A stretch of DNA of 64,000 nucleotides from Myxococcales bacterium (GCA_016191785.1 JACPVJ010000119.1:105460-169459), one strand, 5' to 3'. Shown: positions 33,825 through 42,036, numbered from the stretch's first letter. Numbers and translations are program-made. Notes: a model not told the origin generated them from the sequence alone.

Positions 33825-34406
33825 ATGAGCAAGCTCGACCAAGAGCTGGCCGAGGCCGTCCAGGCCTCGGAAGACGCAGCACCTGCCTCCGAGCGTCCCG
33901 TGGCCGCGCCGCCGGCCGCCAAGCCGGCCGAACGCAAGCTGAAGAACATCGGTCTGGTCGCGGCCCTCTTGGTGATGGGCGGCGGCATCCTGGTGCTCGT
34001 GCTGACCAGCTTCAAACAGTCCGCGGTCTACTCGAAGGGCGTGGACGAGCTGGTCGCCGAGAAAGAGCGCATCACCGGCCGCAACGTGCGCGTCACCGGC
34101 AACCTGGTCAAGGGCACGCTGAAGCGTCGCGACGAGCCGTGTGAGTACCGCTTCAGCGTGGCGAAGAACGAGAAGTCCATCGACGTGCGCTACGCGCAGT
34201 GTGTGGTGCCCGACACCTTCCGCGACGTGCCGGGCATGGATGTCGAGGTCACCGCCGAGGGCAAGCTCACGAGCGAGGGGCACTTCGAGGCGAGCCAGAT
34301 CATGGCCAAGTGCCCGTCCAAGTACGACATGAAAGAGCGCGCGCAGAAGGGCGAAGAGGCCCCCCACCAAGCGATCACCCCCGCCGCCCAGAACGAGAAG
34401 CGGTAA
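33825..34406 (+). CDS. ccmE: Cytochrome c maturation haem chaperone CcmE, CxxxY type
   Basis: CcmE holds haem covalently in the periplasm for attachment to apocytochrome c. The 193-residue product has an Ala/Pro-rich cytoplasmic head, one membrane helix (residues ~42-62) and the OB-fold domain with RNVRVTGNLVKGTLKRR, then EGKLTSEGHFEASQIMAKC. The usual haem-binding HxxxY is replaced by C163-P-S-K-Y167, the CxxxY variant known from Desulfovibrio and archaea. The stop is 10 bp before hemE. It differs from classic CcmE in carrying a long N-terminal extension. Confidence 0.85.
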   Translation: MSKLDQELAEAVQASEDAAPASERPVAAPPAAKPAERKLKNIGLVAALLVMGGGILVLVLTSFKQSAVYSKGVDELVAEKERITGRNVRVTGNLVKGTLKRRDEPCEYRFSVAKNEKSIDVRYAQCVVPDTFRDVPGMDVEVTAEGKLTSEGHFEASQIMAKCPSKYDMKERAQKGEEAPHQAITPAAQNEKR

Positions 34407-34409
34407 GGT
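34404..34409 (+). promoter_or_regulatory. Putative -10 box before hemE
   Basis: TAAGGT overlaps the ccmE stop codon and lies 7 nt before the hemE ATG at 34417. It may provide extra, leaderless transcription of hemE-hemG. Confidence 0.3.
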
Positions 34410-34416
34410 AGGCGCC

Positions 34417-35445
34417 ATGTGGGATCGATTCCTGCGCGCCTGTCGGCGCGAGCCGGTGGACGCGACGCCGGTGTGGTTCATGCGCCAGGCCGGCCGCTAC
34501 ATGGCCGAGTACCGCGCCATCCGCGAAAAGCACACGCTGCTGCAGATCTGCCGGCAGCCCGAGATCGCGTGCGAGGTCACGCTGCAGCCGGTGCGCGCGC
34601 TGGGCGTCGATGCCGCGATCTTGTTCGCCGACATCTTGCTGCCGCTCGAGCCCATGGGCTCACCCTTCGAGTTCGCCGCCGGTGAGGGTCCGGTCTTCGA
34701 CCACCCGGTGCGCACTGCCGCCGACGTCGCGGCCTTGCGGGTCATCGATCCGGAAGAGAGCCTGGGGCATGTGCTGGCCGCGATCCGCATGATCCGCAGA
34801 GAGCTCGACGGCAAGACGCCGCTGATCGGCTTCGCCGGCGCGCCGTTCACCTTGGCCAGCTACCTGGTCGAGGGCGGGAAGAGCGCGCACTACGCCAAGA
34901 CCAAGCAGATGATGTACGGCGAGCCCGAGCTCTGGAACGCGCTCATGACCAAGCTCGCAGAGGTCGTGCGGCGCTATCTGCGCGCGCAGGTCACCGCGGG
35001 GGCGCAGGCCGTTCAGCTCTTCGACTCGTGGATCGGCGCGCTCTCACCCACCGACTATCGCGAGTTCATCTTGCCCCACGTGAGCCACATCTTGCAGGAC
35101 GTGGCCCAGACCGGTGTGCCGGTGATCCACTTCGGCACCGGCACCGCGACGTTGCTCGAGCTGCAAAAAGAGGCGGGTGGCACGGTGATCGGCGTGGACT
35201 GGCGCACGCCGCTGGGCGGAGCCCGCCGGCTCTTGGGCACAGAAGTCGCAGTGCAAGGCAACCTGGATCCGCTCTTGCTCTTCGCGCCGCGCCCGCTGCT
35301 CGAGCGCCGCGTGGTCGAGGTGCTCGAGGCCGCGGGCCCCGCGCCGGGCCACATCTTCAACCTGGGCCACGGCATCTTGCCCGAGACGTCGCCCGACAGC
35401 GTGCGCTTCGTCGCCGACGTGGTGCACGAGCGCTCGCGCCGATGA
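34417..35445 (+). CDS. hemE: Uroporphyrinogen decarboxylase
   Basis: HemE removes four carboxyl groups from uroporphyrinogen III to give coproporphyrinogen III. The 342-residue product has every family hallmark: VWFMRQAGRYM (residues 19-29), ILFADILLPLEPMG near residue 68, GFAGAPFTLASYL near residue 143, QLFDSWIGALSP near 200, and the terminal GHIFNLGHGILPETSPDSV. Length is normal. It overlaps the next gene as ATGA and follows ccmE, grouping haem synthesis with haem use. Confidence 0.96.
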   Translation: MWDRFLRACRREPVDATPVWFMRQAGRYMAEYRAIREKHTLLQICRQPEIACEVTLQPVRALGVDAAILFADILLPLEPMGSPFEFAAGEGPVFDHPVRTAADVAALRVIDPEESLGHVLAAIRMIRRELDGKTPLIGFAGAPFTLASYLVEGGKSAHYAKTKQMMYGEPELWNALMTKLAEVVRRYLRAQVTAGAQAVQLFDSWIGALSPTDYREFILPHVSHILQDVAQTGVPVIHFGTGTATLLELQKEAGGTVIGVDWRTPLGGARRLLGTEVAVQGNLDPLLLFAPRPLLERRVVEVLEAAGPAPGHIFNLGHGILPETSPDSVRFVADVVHERSRR

Positions 35446-36851
35446 CCCGTCACGTCGTCGTGGTCGGAGCGGGGATCACGGGGCTGACCGCCGCTTACCT
35501 GCTCACCCGCGGTGAGCCCCGGCCCCGCGTCACGCTGATCGAGCGCCAGGGCCGGGTCGGCGGCAACATCGAGACCGAGCGGCGCGACGGCTTCTTGCTC
35601 GACGGCGGCCCGGACTCGTTCTTGAGCACCAAGCGCGAGGGCGCCGAGCTGTGCCGCGAGCTGGGCCTGGGTGACCACCTGATCGTGCCGCGACCCGAGG
35701 CCAAGAAGGTCTACATGGTGCACCGCGGGCGTCTCGAGCCCATGCCCGGAGGCCTGGCGCTGGCGATCCCGACCAAGATCGGGCCGATGCTCTCGACCCC
35801 GCTGGTCAGCTTCCCGGGCAAGCTGCGCATGCTGGGCGATCTGGTGCTCCCGCGCCGCCGCGACGCAGGCGACGAGAGCATCGAGGACTTCATCGCCCGC
35901 CGCTTCGGTCGTGAGGCCGCGAAGAGCCTGGCCGCGCCGCTGCTCGGCGGCATCTACGCTGGCGACATCGGCGAGCTGTCGATCCTCTCGACCTTTCCCC
36001 AGCTGGTCGAGGTCGAGAAGAAGCACGGCAGCCTGGCCAAGGGCCTGCTCGCGCTGCAGCTCGCGCGCCAGAAGCAGAACGGCAGCGCGCCCAAGAAGGG
36101 CGGCGACGCGCCGAGCCCGTTCATGTCGCTCACCGGTGGCATGGGCGAGCTGGTCGCGGCGCTGCTCGCGTGCCTGCCGCCCGACGCGCTTTGGCTCGGG
36201 CGCAGCGTCGAGCGCGTCGAGCCCGCGGGCAACTCGTACCGCGTGCGGCTGGACGGCGATCAGGTGCTCGACGCCGATGCGGTGATCTTCGCGTCGCCGG
36301 CCCACGCCACGGCCAAGATGCTGCCCGACGACCGGGTCGCCGGCGAGCTCGGCGCGATCCCGTATCTCTCCACCGCCACCGTGTTCTTCGCGTTCCCCCG
36401 CGCGGGTCTGGAGCGGCCCCTCGACGGCGTGGGGTTCGTGGCACCGAAGGGCGAGGCCGAGCTGATCGCCGGCACCTGGGTCTCGAGCAAGTGGGACGGC
36501 CGCGCCCCCGACGACCACGTGCTGATGCGCGCCTTCCTGGGCGGCGCGCGCGCCAAGGTCGACGTGGCCAAGGCTAGCGACGAGCAGCTGGCGTCGGTGG
36601 CCCAGCGCGCGCTCGAGCAGCTGATGGGTCGGCTCGGCGCGCCGTCGCTCACTCGCATCTTCCGCTACATCGACGCCAACCCGCAGCCGATCGTCGGCCA
36701 CGGCGCGCGCATGCAGCGAGTCGAGGCCCGCCTGCGCGAGCTGCCGGGTCTCTACCTGGCGGGTGCCGCCTACGACGGCGTCGGCATTCCCGACTGCGTG
36801 CGCCAGGCCCGGAGCGTGGTCGACCGGCTGCGACGCGAGCGATTGGGTTAG
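35442..36851 (+). CDS. hemG: Protoporphyrinogen oxidase (HemG/HemY type)
   Basis: An FAD enzyme that oxidises protoporphyrinogen IX to protoporphyrin IX. The 469 residues start with a perfect dinucleotide fold VVVGAGITGLTAAYL (residues 5-19) ending with the acidic LIERQGRVGGNI. The mid region has LAAPLLGGIYAGDI typical of the PPO family. The C-terminus has PGLYLAGAAYDGVGIPDCVRQA, closing the FAD site. It is translationally coupled to hemE by ATGA. The symbol hemY is used for the same family in other annotations; hemG is the myxobacterial use. Confidence 0.93.
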   Translation: MTRHVVVVGAGITGLTAAYLLTRGEPRPRVTLIERQGRVGGNIETERRDGFLLDGGPDSFLSTKREGAELCRELGLGDHLIVPRPEAKKVYMVHRGRLEPMPGGLALAIPTKIGPMLSTPLVSFPGKLRMLGDLVLPRRRDAGDESIEDFIARRFGREAAKSLAAPLLGGIYAGDIGELSILSTFPQLVEVEKKHGSLAKGLLALQLARQKQNGSAPKKGGDAPSPFMSLTGGMGELVAALLACLPPDALWLGRSVERVEPAGNSYRVRLDGDQVLDADAVIFASPAHATAKMLPDDRVAGELGAIPYLSTATVFFAFPRAGLERPLDGVGFVAPKGEAELIAGTWVSSKWDGRAPDDHVLMRAFLGGARAKVDVAKASDEQLASVAQRALEQLMGRLGAPSLTRIFRYIDANPQPIVGHGARMQRVEARLRELPGLYLAGAAYDGVGIPDCVRQARSVVDRLRRERLG

Positions 36852-36852
36852 C

Positions 36853-37842
36853 GTGCCGTCGCGGCTCGAGGCCTGGCTCGCGGGCGCGGCTGACGAGGTC
36901 GGCGAGGCGGACTTCTTTCGCATCGTGCGCCTCCAGGTGGCGGCGAAGCTCTGGGCCAATCACTCGCCGCTCCGGGACCGAGACGGTCAGGTCACCGCGA
37001 AGTGGTTCGGCACCGCGGCCGCGCTGCGCGACCCGAGCCGGCCGAGTGACGGACGCAACAACCGAGTGGTGGGCTTCCGCCCGAGCTCGATTGGACGCCT
37101 CGACGAGTGGGTGGCCTACTACCAGGAGCTCGGCATCGCCTGCCAGATCGACGTCGCGGCCTCGTGCTTCACCGACGAGGTGAGCGTTGCGCTCGCCCGG
37201 GGCGGGTTCGAGTTGCAGGGCGCCGCCCGCGCCTTTGCGGCAGATCCGCGAGCGCTCGCGCCTCGTGTTCACCCCGAGGTGGAGGTCGAGGACGTGACCT
37301 TTGACAGGTTGGGTGACGCGTTGGAGGTCTTCGCCTCGGGGCGAGGCGAGCCCGCCGTCTTGCCGGAGCTGATCGCCGCCCGCCGGCGCGAGCTCGAGCA
37401 TAGCCGCGACTCGCTGGTCTCGCTCGCGACGGTCGGCGGTGAGCCGGCGGCGGTTGCTGGTGTCTATTTCCACGAGCGAGCCGCCTACCTCGTCAACGCC
37501 GTCACGTTGCCGGCCAAGCGCCGGCGGGGCTGCCAAGCGGCGCTGCTCGATCACCGGCTGCGTGAGGCGGCTCGCCGCGGCTGCGAGCTAGTCGTCGCCG
37601 ACACCTTGATCGGGGTCGAGAGTCAGCGCAACGTGGAGCGTGCCGGTTTGCGACCCGCGTTCAGCGTCGGCTGGTGGTGCTGCGCGCGGGGGTTGGCCCG
37701 GGGGCCGGCGGCACTTCAGTCGGCAACTCCGCCGTCGGTGCCCGGGCATGGGATGGACCAGTCCGGCGGAGGACAGCTCGGCACTTCGACCCCGGCGGTA
37801 GGCAGCCCGCCCCCTCCTGCCGCGCACACGCACAGCTTCTGA
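36853..37842 (+). CDS. GNAT-family acetyltransferase with an unusual C-terminal tail
   Basis: A 329-residue protein starting with GTG 1 bp after hemG, so in the same transcript. The central and late region (residues ~150-280) reads as a GNAT fold: VTFDRLGDALEVF, then AGVYFHERAAYLVNAVTLPAKRRRGCQAALLDHRL and the terminal ESQRNVERAGL motif. The first ~140 residues are a second, unrecognised domain, perhaps a degenerate GNAT repeat. The last ~45 residues are Gly/Pro/Ser-rich and coded opposite the 3' end of the Cys-rich lipoprotein gene (127-bp overlap). This tail may be an artefact of a lost stop. Confidence 0.75.
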   Translation: MPSRLEAWLAGAADEVGEADFFRIVRLQVAAKLWANHSPLRDRDGQVTAKWFGTAAALRDPSRPSDGRNNRVVGFRPSSIGRLDEWVAYYQELGIACQIDVAASCFTDEVSVALARGGFELQGAARAFAADPRALAPRVHPEVEVEDVTFDRLGDALEVFASGRGEPAVLPELIAARRRELEHSRDSLVSLATVGGEPAAVAGVYFHERAAYLVNAVTLPAKRRRGCQAALLDHRLREAARRGCELVVADTLIGVESQRNVERAGLRPAFSVGWWCCARGLARGPAALQSATPPSVPGHGMDQSGGGQLGTSTPAVGSPPPPAAHTHSF

Positions 37843-38237
37843 TCACAGACGATGCGGCAGGTCGCGTCGGTGAGGGGCTCGCACGCGGGCTTTGCCGGGG
37901 GCTGGAGGAACCAGCCAGGGCACATCGGTTCGGGTTGCGGGGGGACACAGAAGCACCACCCGCTCGGGTCCCCTCCGGACATGAAGCAGATCGATTGCGT
38001 TGGGCCGGTCCAAACCAGATCCTCGCACGACGTGCCCAGGAAGCTCACGCAGCACTGCCCGGCCTCGCACGGCCGTTCCGTCGAGCACTCCTTCCGGAAC
38101 CAACCCCCGTCGCCCCAGTCCGCACCGGCGGGGTCGTACACTTGCAGGTCCAGGTCACCCACGTCGCATGCGAGCGGGGCCGCGACCGAAATCATGGCGA
38201 CTGCCGCGCGGAACGTCGCGTTTGGAGCCGACGACAT
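37716..38237 (-). CDS. Cys-rich lipoprotein
   Basis: A 173-residue lipoprotein. The chosen ATG (38237) gives a signal with AMISVAAPLAC as the end, lipid Cys near residue 25. The mature part has about 17 cysteines with patterns such as CEAGQCCVSFLGTSC and CRIVCDQKLCVCA. This implies a small disulfide-rich extracellular module, similar in style to the one at 1795. Longer in-frame starts have no signal peptide. The convergent GNAT gene overlaps its 3' end. No function is assigned. Confidence 0.68.
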   Translation of the reverse strand: MSSAPNATFRAAVAMISVAAPLACDVGDLDLQVYDPAGADWGDGGWFRKECSTERPCEAGQCCVSFLGTSCEDLVWTGPTQSICFMSGGDPSGWCFCVPPQPEPMCPGWFLQPPAKPACEPLTDATCRIVCDQKLCVCAAGGGGLPTAGVEVPSCPPPDWSIPCPGTDGGVAD

Positions 38238-38434
38238 GGGAGCGTCGGATGCACGTGTCGGTCCATCCGAACCGTCGCCGAAACACCGGGATCGGGAAGA
38301 GCTGTGGTCGACGAACGACAGCGCGTTGTGCGCCCGGGACACACCGCGCGCCAGGGTAGCCCGAAGGCCGGCGCGCTGAGTCGGTGCGCTCACCCGGTGC
38401 GGTACCGGGCGAGCCCGTCGCTCGTTCGCCCGCC

Positions 38435-39661
38435 TCACCCCTCCGCGGCGTAGTGGATCTTCAGCGTTTGGATGATGGTGGTGATCAGCTCTTCCACCTT
38501 GGCGGTGTTCTCGTGGCGCACCATCACGTAGCCGTCACCCTCGTAGCTGTCGCTCTTGTGCGCGCCAATCGTCGGCAGCCTGGCCTCGACCAGCCACTCT
38601 CCCACGGCCTCGTGGGTCTCGCGCACGCCGGTCACCGCGACCACCCGGCCGCTGCCCATGCCGCGCACGTAGGCGCAGCCGGCGGCGTACTTCCGTTGCC
38701 AAGGCGCATCCAAGGCCCCGTCCACCACGGCGCGAGCCCACGCGCGATAGATGTCGACGTCGTGCACCGCGCCGGTCATGTGCAAGAGCTGGGCGCCGGG
38801 CGGGCGGGCGGCGATCTCCCCGATGGCCAGACCGCCATCGGCCTTCTCGAACCACTCCATGTGGGTCATGCCGTCCTCGAGGCCGAGCGCGCCGATGGCG
38901 GCGACGCCGAGCGCCCGCGCGCGCTGGAAAGCGGGCGTGTCGAGCTCCCGGGGCAGCACGCAGGCCCACTGGATCCAGGGGTTCTCGAGCACCTCGAGGC
39001 ACCCCGGTCGATAGCTCGCGATCGACCACGCCTGGGGCACGCCGCCCACGGTGATGGTCTCGAAGCTGTGCTCGCTGCCGCGCAGCATCTCTTCCGCCAG
39101 CACCGGCGCAACCGGCGACACGCAGAGGCCCGACAGCACGCGCGTGAGCTCGCTCGGCGCCGACACGCGGAACGTCGCGCGCGCGCCCATCCCCGCCGGG
39201 GGCTTGAGGACCAACGGGAAGCCGACCTCGGTCGCGAATGCGAACGCCTCGGCCTCCGAGCGGACCAAAGCGTGGCGTGCGACCGGCAGGCCTGCGGCCC
39301 GGAGCGCGTCCTTCATCCGCGCCTTCTCGCGGAAGAGCTCGGCGGTCTTCACGGTGGTGCCCGCCACGCCGTAGCGCTCACGCGCGTGGGCCAAGTTCAC
39401 CTGCAGCATCTCGAGGATGCCGATGATCCGGAAGGGCTGACCGTGGCGTCGTCGCAGCACCTCGACGCCGTCGAGCACGTCCTCGAGGCTCATCGGCTCG
39501 GTCACCCGAACCAGATCTGCGAACAGGCGAAGCTCGGGCTCCGGTGGCGGCGTGTGCACCACCCCCAGCAGTTTCACGTCGTCGAGGGACGCGACCGCCC
39601 GCACGAAGCGCAGCGTCGTTTCGGACGGGAACGGGGCGACGAAGACGACGTTTCGAGCCAT
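38435..39661 (-). CDS. ATP-grasp ligase-like enzyme
   Basis: A 408-residue ATP-grasp protein. N-terminal pre-ATP domain (residues 1-105, NVVFVAPFPSETTLRFVRAVASL). The ATP-binding core has FREKARMKDALRAAGLPVARH (~110-130), EVGFPLVLKPPAGMGA (~145-160), and the metal-ligand segment GLAIGEIAARPPGAQLL (~300). It forms an acylphosphate to join a carboxylate to an amine or thiol; carboxylate and nucleophile are unknown. It starts 2 bp after the stop of a lipoprotein with CCYxxC motifs, so the two are one operon. Peptide- or amino-acid-ligase roles are common in this family. Confidence 0.87.
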   Translation of the reverse strand: MARNVVFVAPFPSETTLRFVRAVASLDDVKLLGVVHTPPPEPELRLFADLVRVTEPMSLEDVLDGVEVLRRRHGQPFRIIGILEMLQVNLAHARERYGVAGTTVKTAELFREKARMKDALRAAGLPVARHALVRSEAEAFAFATEVGFPLVLKPPAGMGARATFRVSAPSELTRVLSGLCVSPVAPVLAEEMLRGSEHSFETITVGGVPQAWSIASYRPGCLEVLENPWIQWACVLPRELDTPAFQRARALGVAAIGALGLEDGMTHMEWFEKADGGLAIGEIAARPPGAQLLHMTGAVHDVDIYRAWARAVVDGALDAPWQRKYAAGCAYVRGMGSGRVVAVTGVRETHEAVGEWLVEARLPTIGAHKSDSYEGDGYVMVRHENTAKVEELITTIIQTLKIHYAAEG

Positions 39662-39663
39662 GG

Positions 39664-40374
39664 TCACTTGCAGGCGTCGTAGCAACACGCCGCCGGCTCG
39701 CCGGCACGTTCTTCTTTGGTGCGTCTGGCGCTGAAGGTCGCGCGGGGCACGGCCTTCCGGCGGCCCTTCGCGGCGGTCTTCTCGAGCCCGCCCGGGCAGT
39801 CGGCGTACGGTGGCGGCGCCGCGCTCGAGGCCCCGGCACCCGGGGCTTCGAAGCAGAGCAACGGCTCGGGGCTCTTGCACGCGGTCGGCGGCCGAGCCGC
39901 CGGCACCTTGGCGCACCAGGCGTAGCAGCACTGCTTCGAGCTGGCCTCGCGCGACGGGTCGCGACGCGCGCCGTTCGGGGGCAGCTCGAACACACCGGCG
40001 TCTTTTGCCGTGGCGGTCTTCGGCAGTTTCGCCGGACACTCTTTGGCGTCGAGCTCCGAGAGCGCGACGCACAGCGCCTCCCGCGTGAGGTTCTTGCCGT
40101 TGCACTTGGTGGCGGACGCTGCGGGCTTCGAGGTCGCTGGGGACGCGTCGAGATCCTCCGCGTCGTCGGGTTTGGCGTTCTTCGCGGCCGGCTTCTTCGA
40201 CCCTGGCTCCGAGCTCGGCGGGTCTGGCGCCGTCGGCTTCTTCTTGGTTCGCCCTTCGGGCTTGGGCTCCCACTCGAGCCACTCGCCCTCGGGCGGCGGG
40301 TGCACGCGCCGTTCGCCCGCGCAGGCCGCGAGCGAGGCGATGAAGGTGAGCGCCCAGGACAGGGAGTGTTTCAA
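39664..40374 (-). CDS. Lipoprotein with paired CCYxxC motifs
   Basis: A 236-residue lipoprotein starting with TTG (40374); SWALTFIASLAAC gives the lipid Cys near residue 18. A long Lys/Pro/Glu linker leads to a C-terminal domain with two near-identical motifs, QCCYAWC and ACCYDAC, the second at the very end. Other cysteines occur singly between them. The pairs could coordinate metal or form stacked disulfides. It is immediately followed by the ATP-grasp gene and divergent from another lipoprotein gene across two palindromes. No family is recognised. Confidence 0.68.
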   Translation of the reverse strand: MKHSLSWALTFIASLAACAGERRVHPPPEGEWLEWEPKPEGRTKKKPTAPDPPSSEPGSKKPAAKNAKPDDAEDLDASPATSKPAASATKCNGKNLTREALCVALSELDAKECPAKLPKTATAKDAGVFELPPNGARRDPSREASSKQCCYAWCAKVPAARPPTACKSPEPLLCFEAPGAGASSAAPPPYADCPGGLEKTAAKGRRKAVPRATFSARRTKEERAGEPAACCYDACK

Positions 40375-40397
40375 GCGAGAAGCCCCAGAGTACGAGC

Positions 40398-40440
40398 TTT
40401 CCGTGACAGACGGAAATGAGCATTCGACCCGAGAATGCTC
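40398..40440. promoter_or_regulatory. Two adjacent palindromes between divergent lipoprotein genes
   Basis: First palindrome: TTTCCGT-gacag-ACGGAAA (40398-40416). One base later: GAGCATTC-gacccga-GAATGCTC (40418-40440). Both have perfect arms (7 and 8 bp). They sit in the 121-bp gap between divergent starts, so they are candidate operators; RNA hairpins are the alternative. Confidence 0.5.
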
Positions 40441-40483
40441 GCGTTTTCACCCGCGGCGCGTGGCTGGTGAGCCCAGATTCGCC

Positions 40484-40489
40484 TATGCT
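40484..40489 (+). promoter_or_regulatory. Putative -10 box, leaderless promoter
   Basis: TATGCT, 6 nt before the ATG at 40496. Confidence 0.45.
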
Positions 40490-40495
40490 CCGAGC

Positions 40496-41476
40496 ATGGC
40501 GACGCGGTTCGTTCCGGGCGCCGTGAGCGCGCTTTTTTTCGCGCTCGCGGCCAGCACTGCCTGCGGCTCCGACGACGGCGGCGACGTGGCCGGGGGCGGC
40601 AACACCGGCGTCGGCAGCGCGAGCGGCAGCGGCTCGAGTGGCGGCAACGGCGCGAGCACGGGGTCCGGCGGCGGGCTGAACGTGGGGGGAAGCTCGAGCG
40701 GCGGCGGCGCCGGAGACGGTGGCGTGGTCACCGGCAACGAAGACAAGTGCGACGGCATCGACAACGACAAGAACGGCATCATCGACGACGTCGACGTCGG
40801 CAAGGACGGGATCTGCGACTGCCTGCGCATCGGCACCTTGGGTGAGCCGGGCACGGTCGGTCAGCCGAACGTGTTCGACGCGTGGCTCGCCGCGCGCAGC
40901 ACCTACGGCACCACGCCGCTCAAGGACAAGACCATCACCGCTGCCGTGCTCGCCGAGTTCCAGGTCATCGTCACCCAGAACGTGAGCGTGAACCACGCCT
41001 ACTCGGCGGCCGAGGTGAGCGCGCTCGCGACGTGGGTCAAGGCGGGCGGCGGCTTCATGACGCTGATCGGTTACGCGGGTCCGAGCGAGATCCAGAACGT
41101 GAACCAGCTGCTCGCGCCCTTCGGCATGAGCTACGGCCCCGAGCAGATCCTCCAGAAGTCGGGCGCGAACACCATTCCGGTCACGAACTGGGTGAAGCAC
41201 CCGGTGACCAACGGCGTGAGCCAGATCGGCGTGGACAACGGCTACCCGGTCAACGGTGCGGGTCTGGCCCTGGCCAGCGAGCAGAGCTGGACGGTGCTGC
41301 GCGCCCAAGAGGTCTCTTCGGGCAAGGTGCTGATCTGGGGCGACGAGTGGCTGACCTTCGACAGTGAGTGGAAGGGCCACCCCGAATACCAGGTCGAGCT
41401 GTTCTGGCTGAACGCCCTCAAGTGGCTGACCCCGGCCAACAACTGCCAGGTGCCCATCCCCCCGAGCATCAAGTGA
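40496..41476 (+). CDS. Gly-rich lipoprotein with DUF4350/GATase-like domain
   Basis: A 326-residue lipoprotein. The ATG at 40496 gives SALFFALAASTAC with lipid Cys near residue 23. Residues ~25-80 are a Gly/Ser linker. CDGIDNDKNGIIDD near residue 84 is a calcium-binding-like acidic loop. Then residues ~115-320 read as an alpha/beta domain like the GATase-related domains found in DUF4350/ThuA-type proteins: VLAEFQVIVTQ, ALATWVKAGGGFMTLIGY, SGKVLIWGDEWLTF. No Cys-His-Glu triad is seen, so catalysis is doubtful. A cell-surface binding role is more likely. Confidence 0.72.
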   Translation: MATRFVPGAVSALFFALAASTACGSDDGGDVAGGGNTGVGSASGSGSSGGNGASTGSGGGLNVGGSSSGGGAGDGGVVTGNEDKCDGIDNDKNGIIDDVDVGKDGICDCLRIGTLGEPGTVGQPNVFDAWLAARSTYGTTPLKDKTITAAVLAEFQVIVTQNVSVNHAYSAAEVSALATWVKAGGGFMTLIGYAGPSEIQNVNQLLAPFGMSYGPEQILQKSGANTIPVTNWVKHPVTNGVSQIGVDNGYPVNGAGLALASEQSWTVLRAQEVSSGKVLIWGDEWLTFDSEWKGHPEYQVELFWLNALKWLTPANNCQVPIPPSIK

Positions 41477-41505
41477 CCCGGGTTTCCCGGCGCCCGACCT
41501 TTTGC

Positions 41506-41511
41506 TAGGGT
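41506..41511 (+). promoter_or_regulatory. Putative -10 box of tRNA gene
   Basis: TAGGGT, 28 nt before the mature 5' end of tRNA-Gln. Confidence 0.35.
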
Positions 41512-41539
41512 CCCGCCCCCAACTTCCCGCCCCCACTTC

Positions 41540-41610
41540 TCCGGCGTCGTCTAAAGGCAGGACAAGGGACTTTGAATCCCTGAATCATGGTTCGAATCCA
41601 TGCGCCGGAA
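41540..41610 (+). tRNA. tRNA-Gln (anticodon UUG)
   Basis: A complete cloverleaf: 7-bp acceptor TCCGGCG/CGCCGGA, D arm GTCT/GGAC, anticodon stem AGGGA/TCCCT with loop CTTTGAA (TTG at 34-36), 4-nt variable region, and T arm CATGG/CCATG with TTCGAAT. Discriminator A at 41610. CCA is not encoded. GTCTAAAGGCAGGAC is the usual glutamine D-arm sequence. Confidence 0.95.
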
Positions 41611-42036
41611 CCGCACGGCTCGCCGCGAGGCCAGCGGCCTCGCCCCGCCACGACAGCAGCGGTCTTGCCGACTCCGTTCACGGCATCGACCCGCGCTCGA
41701 TGACCCCCGGAGGCCAAAGTGCGTGGGTCACTGCGTTGACCCGCGCTCGATGACCCCCGGGAGGCCAAAGCGCGTGGGTCACTGCGTTGAGCCGCGCTCG
41801 ATGACCACCGGGAGGACAAACCGCGTCGGTCACTGCGTTGAGCCGCGCTCGATGACCACCGGGAGGACAAACCGCGTGGGTCACTGCGTTGACCCGCGCT
41901 CGATGACCCCCGGGAGGCCAAAGCGCGTGGGTCACTGCGCTGAGCCGCGCTCGATGACCCCCGGGAGGACGGAGCGCTTGGGGCACTGGCTTGAGCCGCC
42001 ATGCCAAGCGGGCGTACCGTCGATGCGGTGCCAGCC
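41611..42036. other. Intergenic region after tRNA-Gln
   Basis: 426 bp with no supported gene. It holds the 51-bp array, and no integrase or direct repeat of the tRNA 3' end was seen. Confidence 0.6.
41688..41998. repeat. 51-bp tandem repeat array (six copies)
   Basis: Six units spaced 50, 51, 51, 51 and 51 bp, built around CCGCGCTCGATGACC. Each contains the inverted pair GGGTCA-ctgcgt-TGACCC or a variant (TGAGCC). The last unit degenerates near 41,998. 51 is a multiple of three, so several frames stay open in both directions; this open state follows from the repeat and is not evidence of coding. The array begins 77 bp after tRNA-Gln. Confidence 0.85.

Noticed and set aside
38435..41536. 1033-codon minus-strand frame
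   Set aside because: Only its last 408 codons (from 39661) are the ATP-grasp gene; the rest is antisense to other genes.
41688..41998. Repeat array as a CRISPR
   Set aside because: Units are contiguous and similar across their full length; there are no unique spacers and no cas genes.
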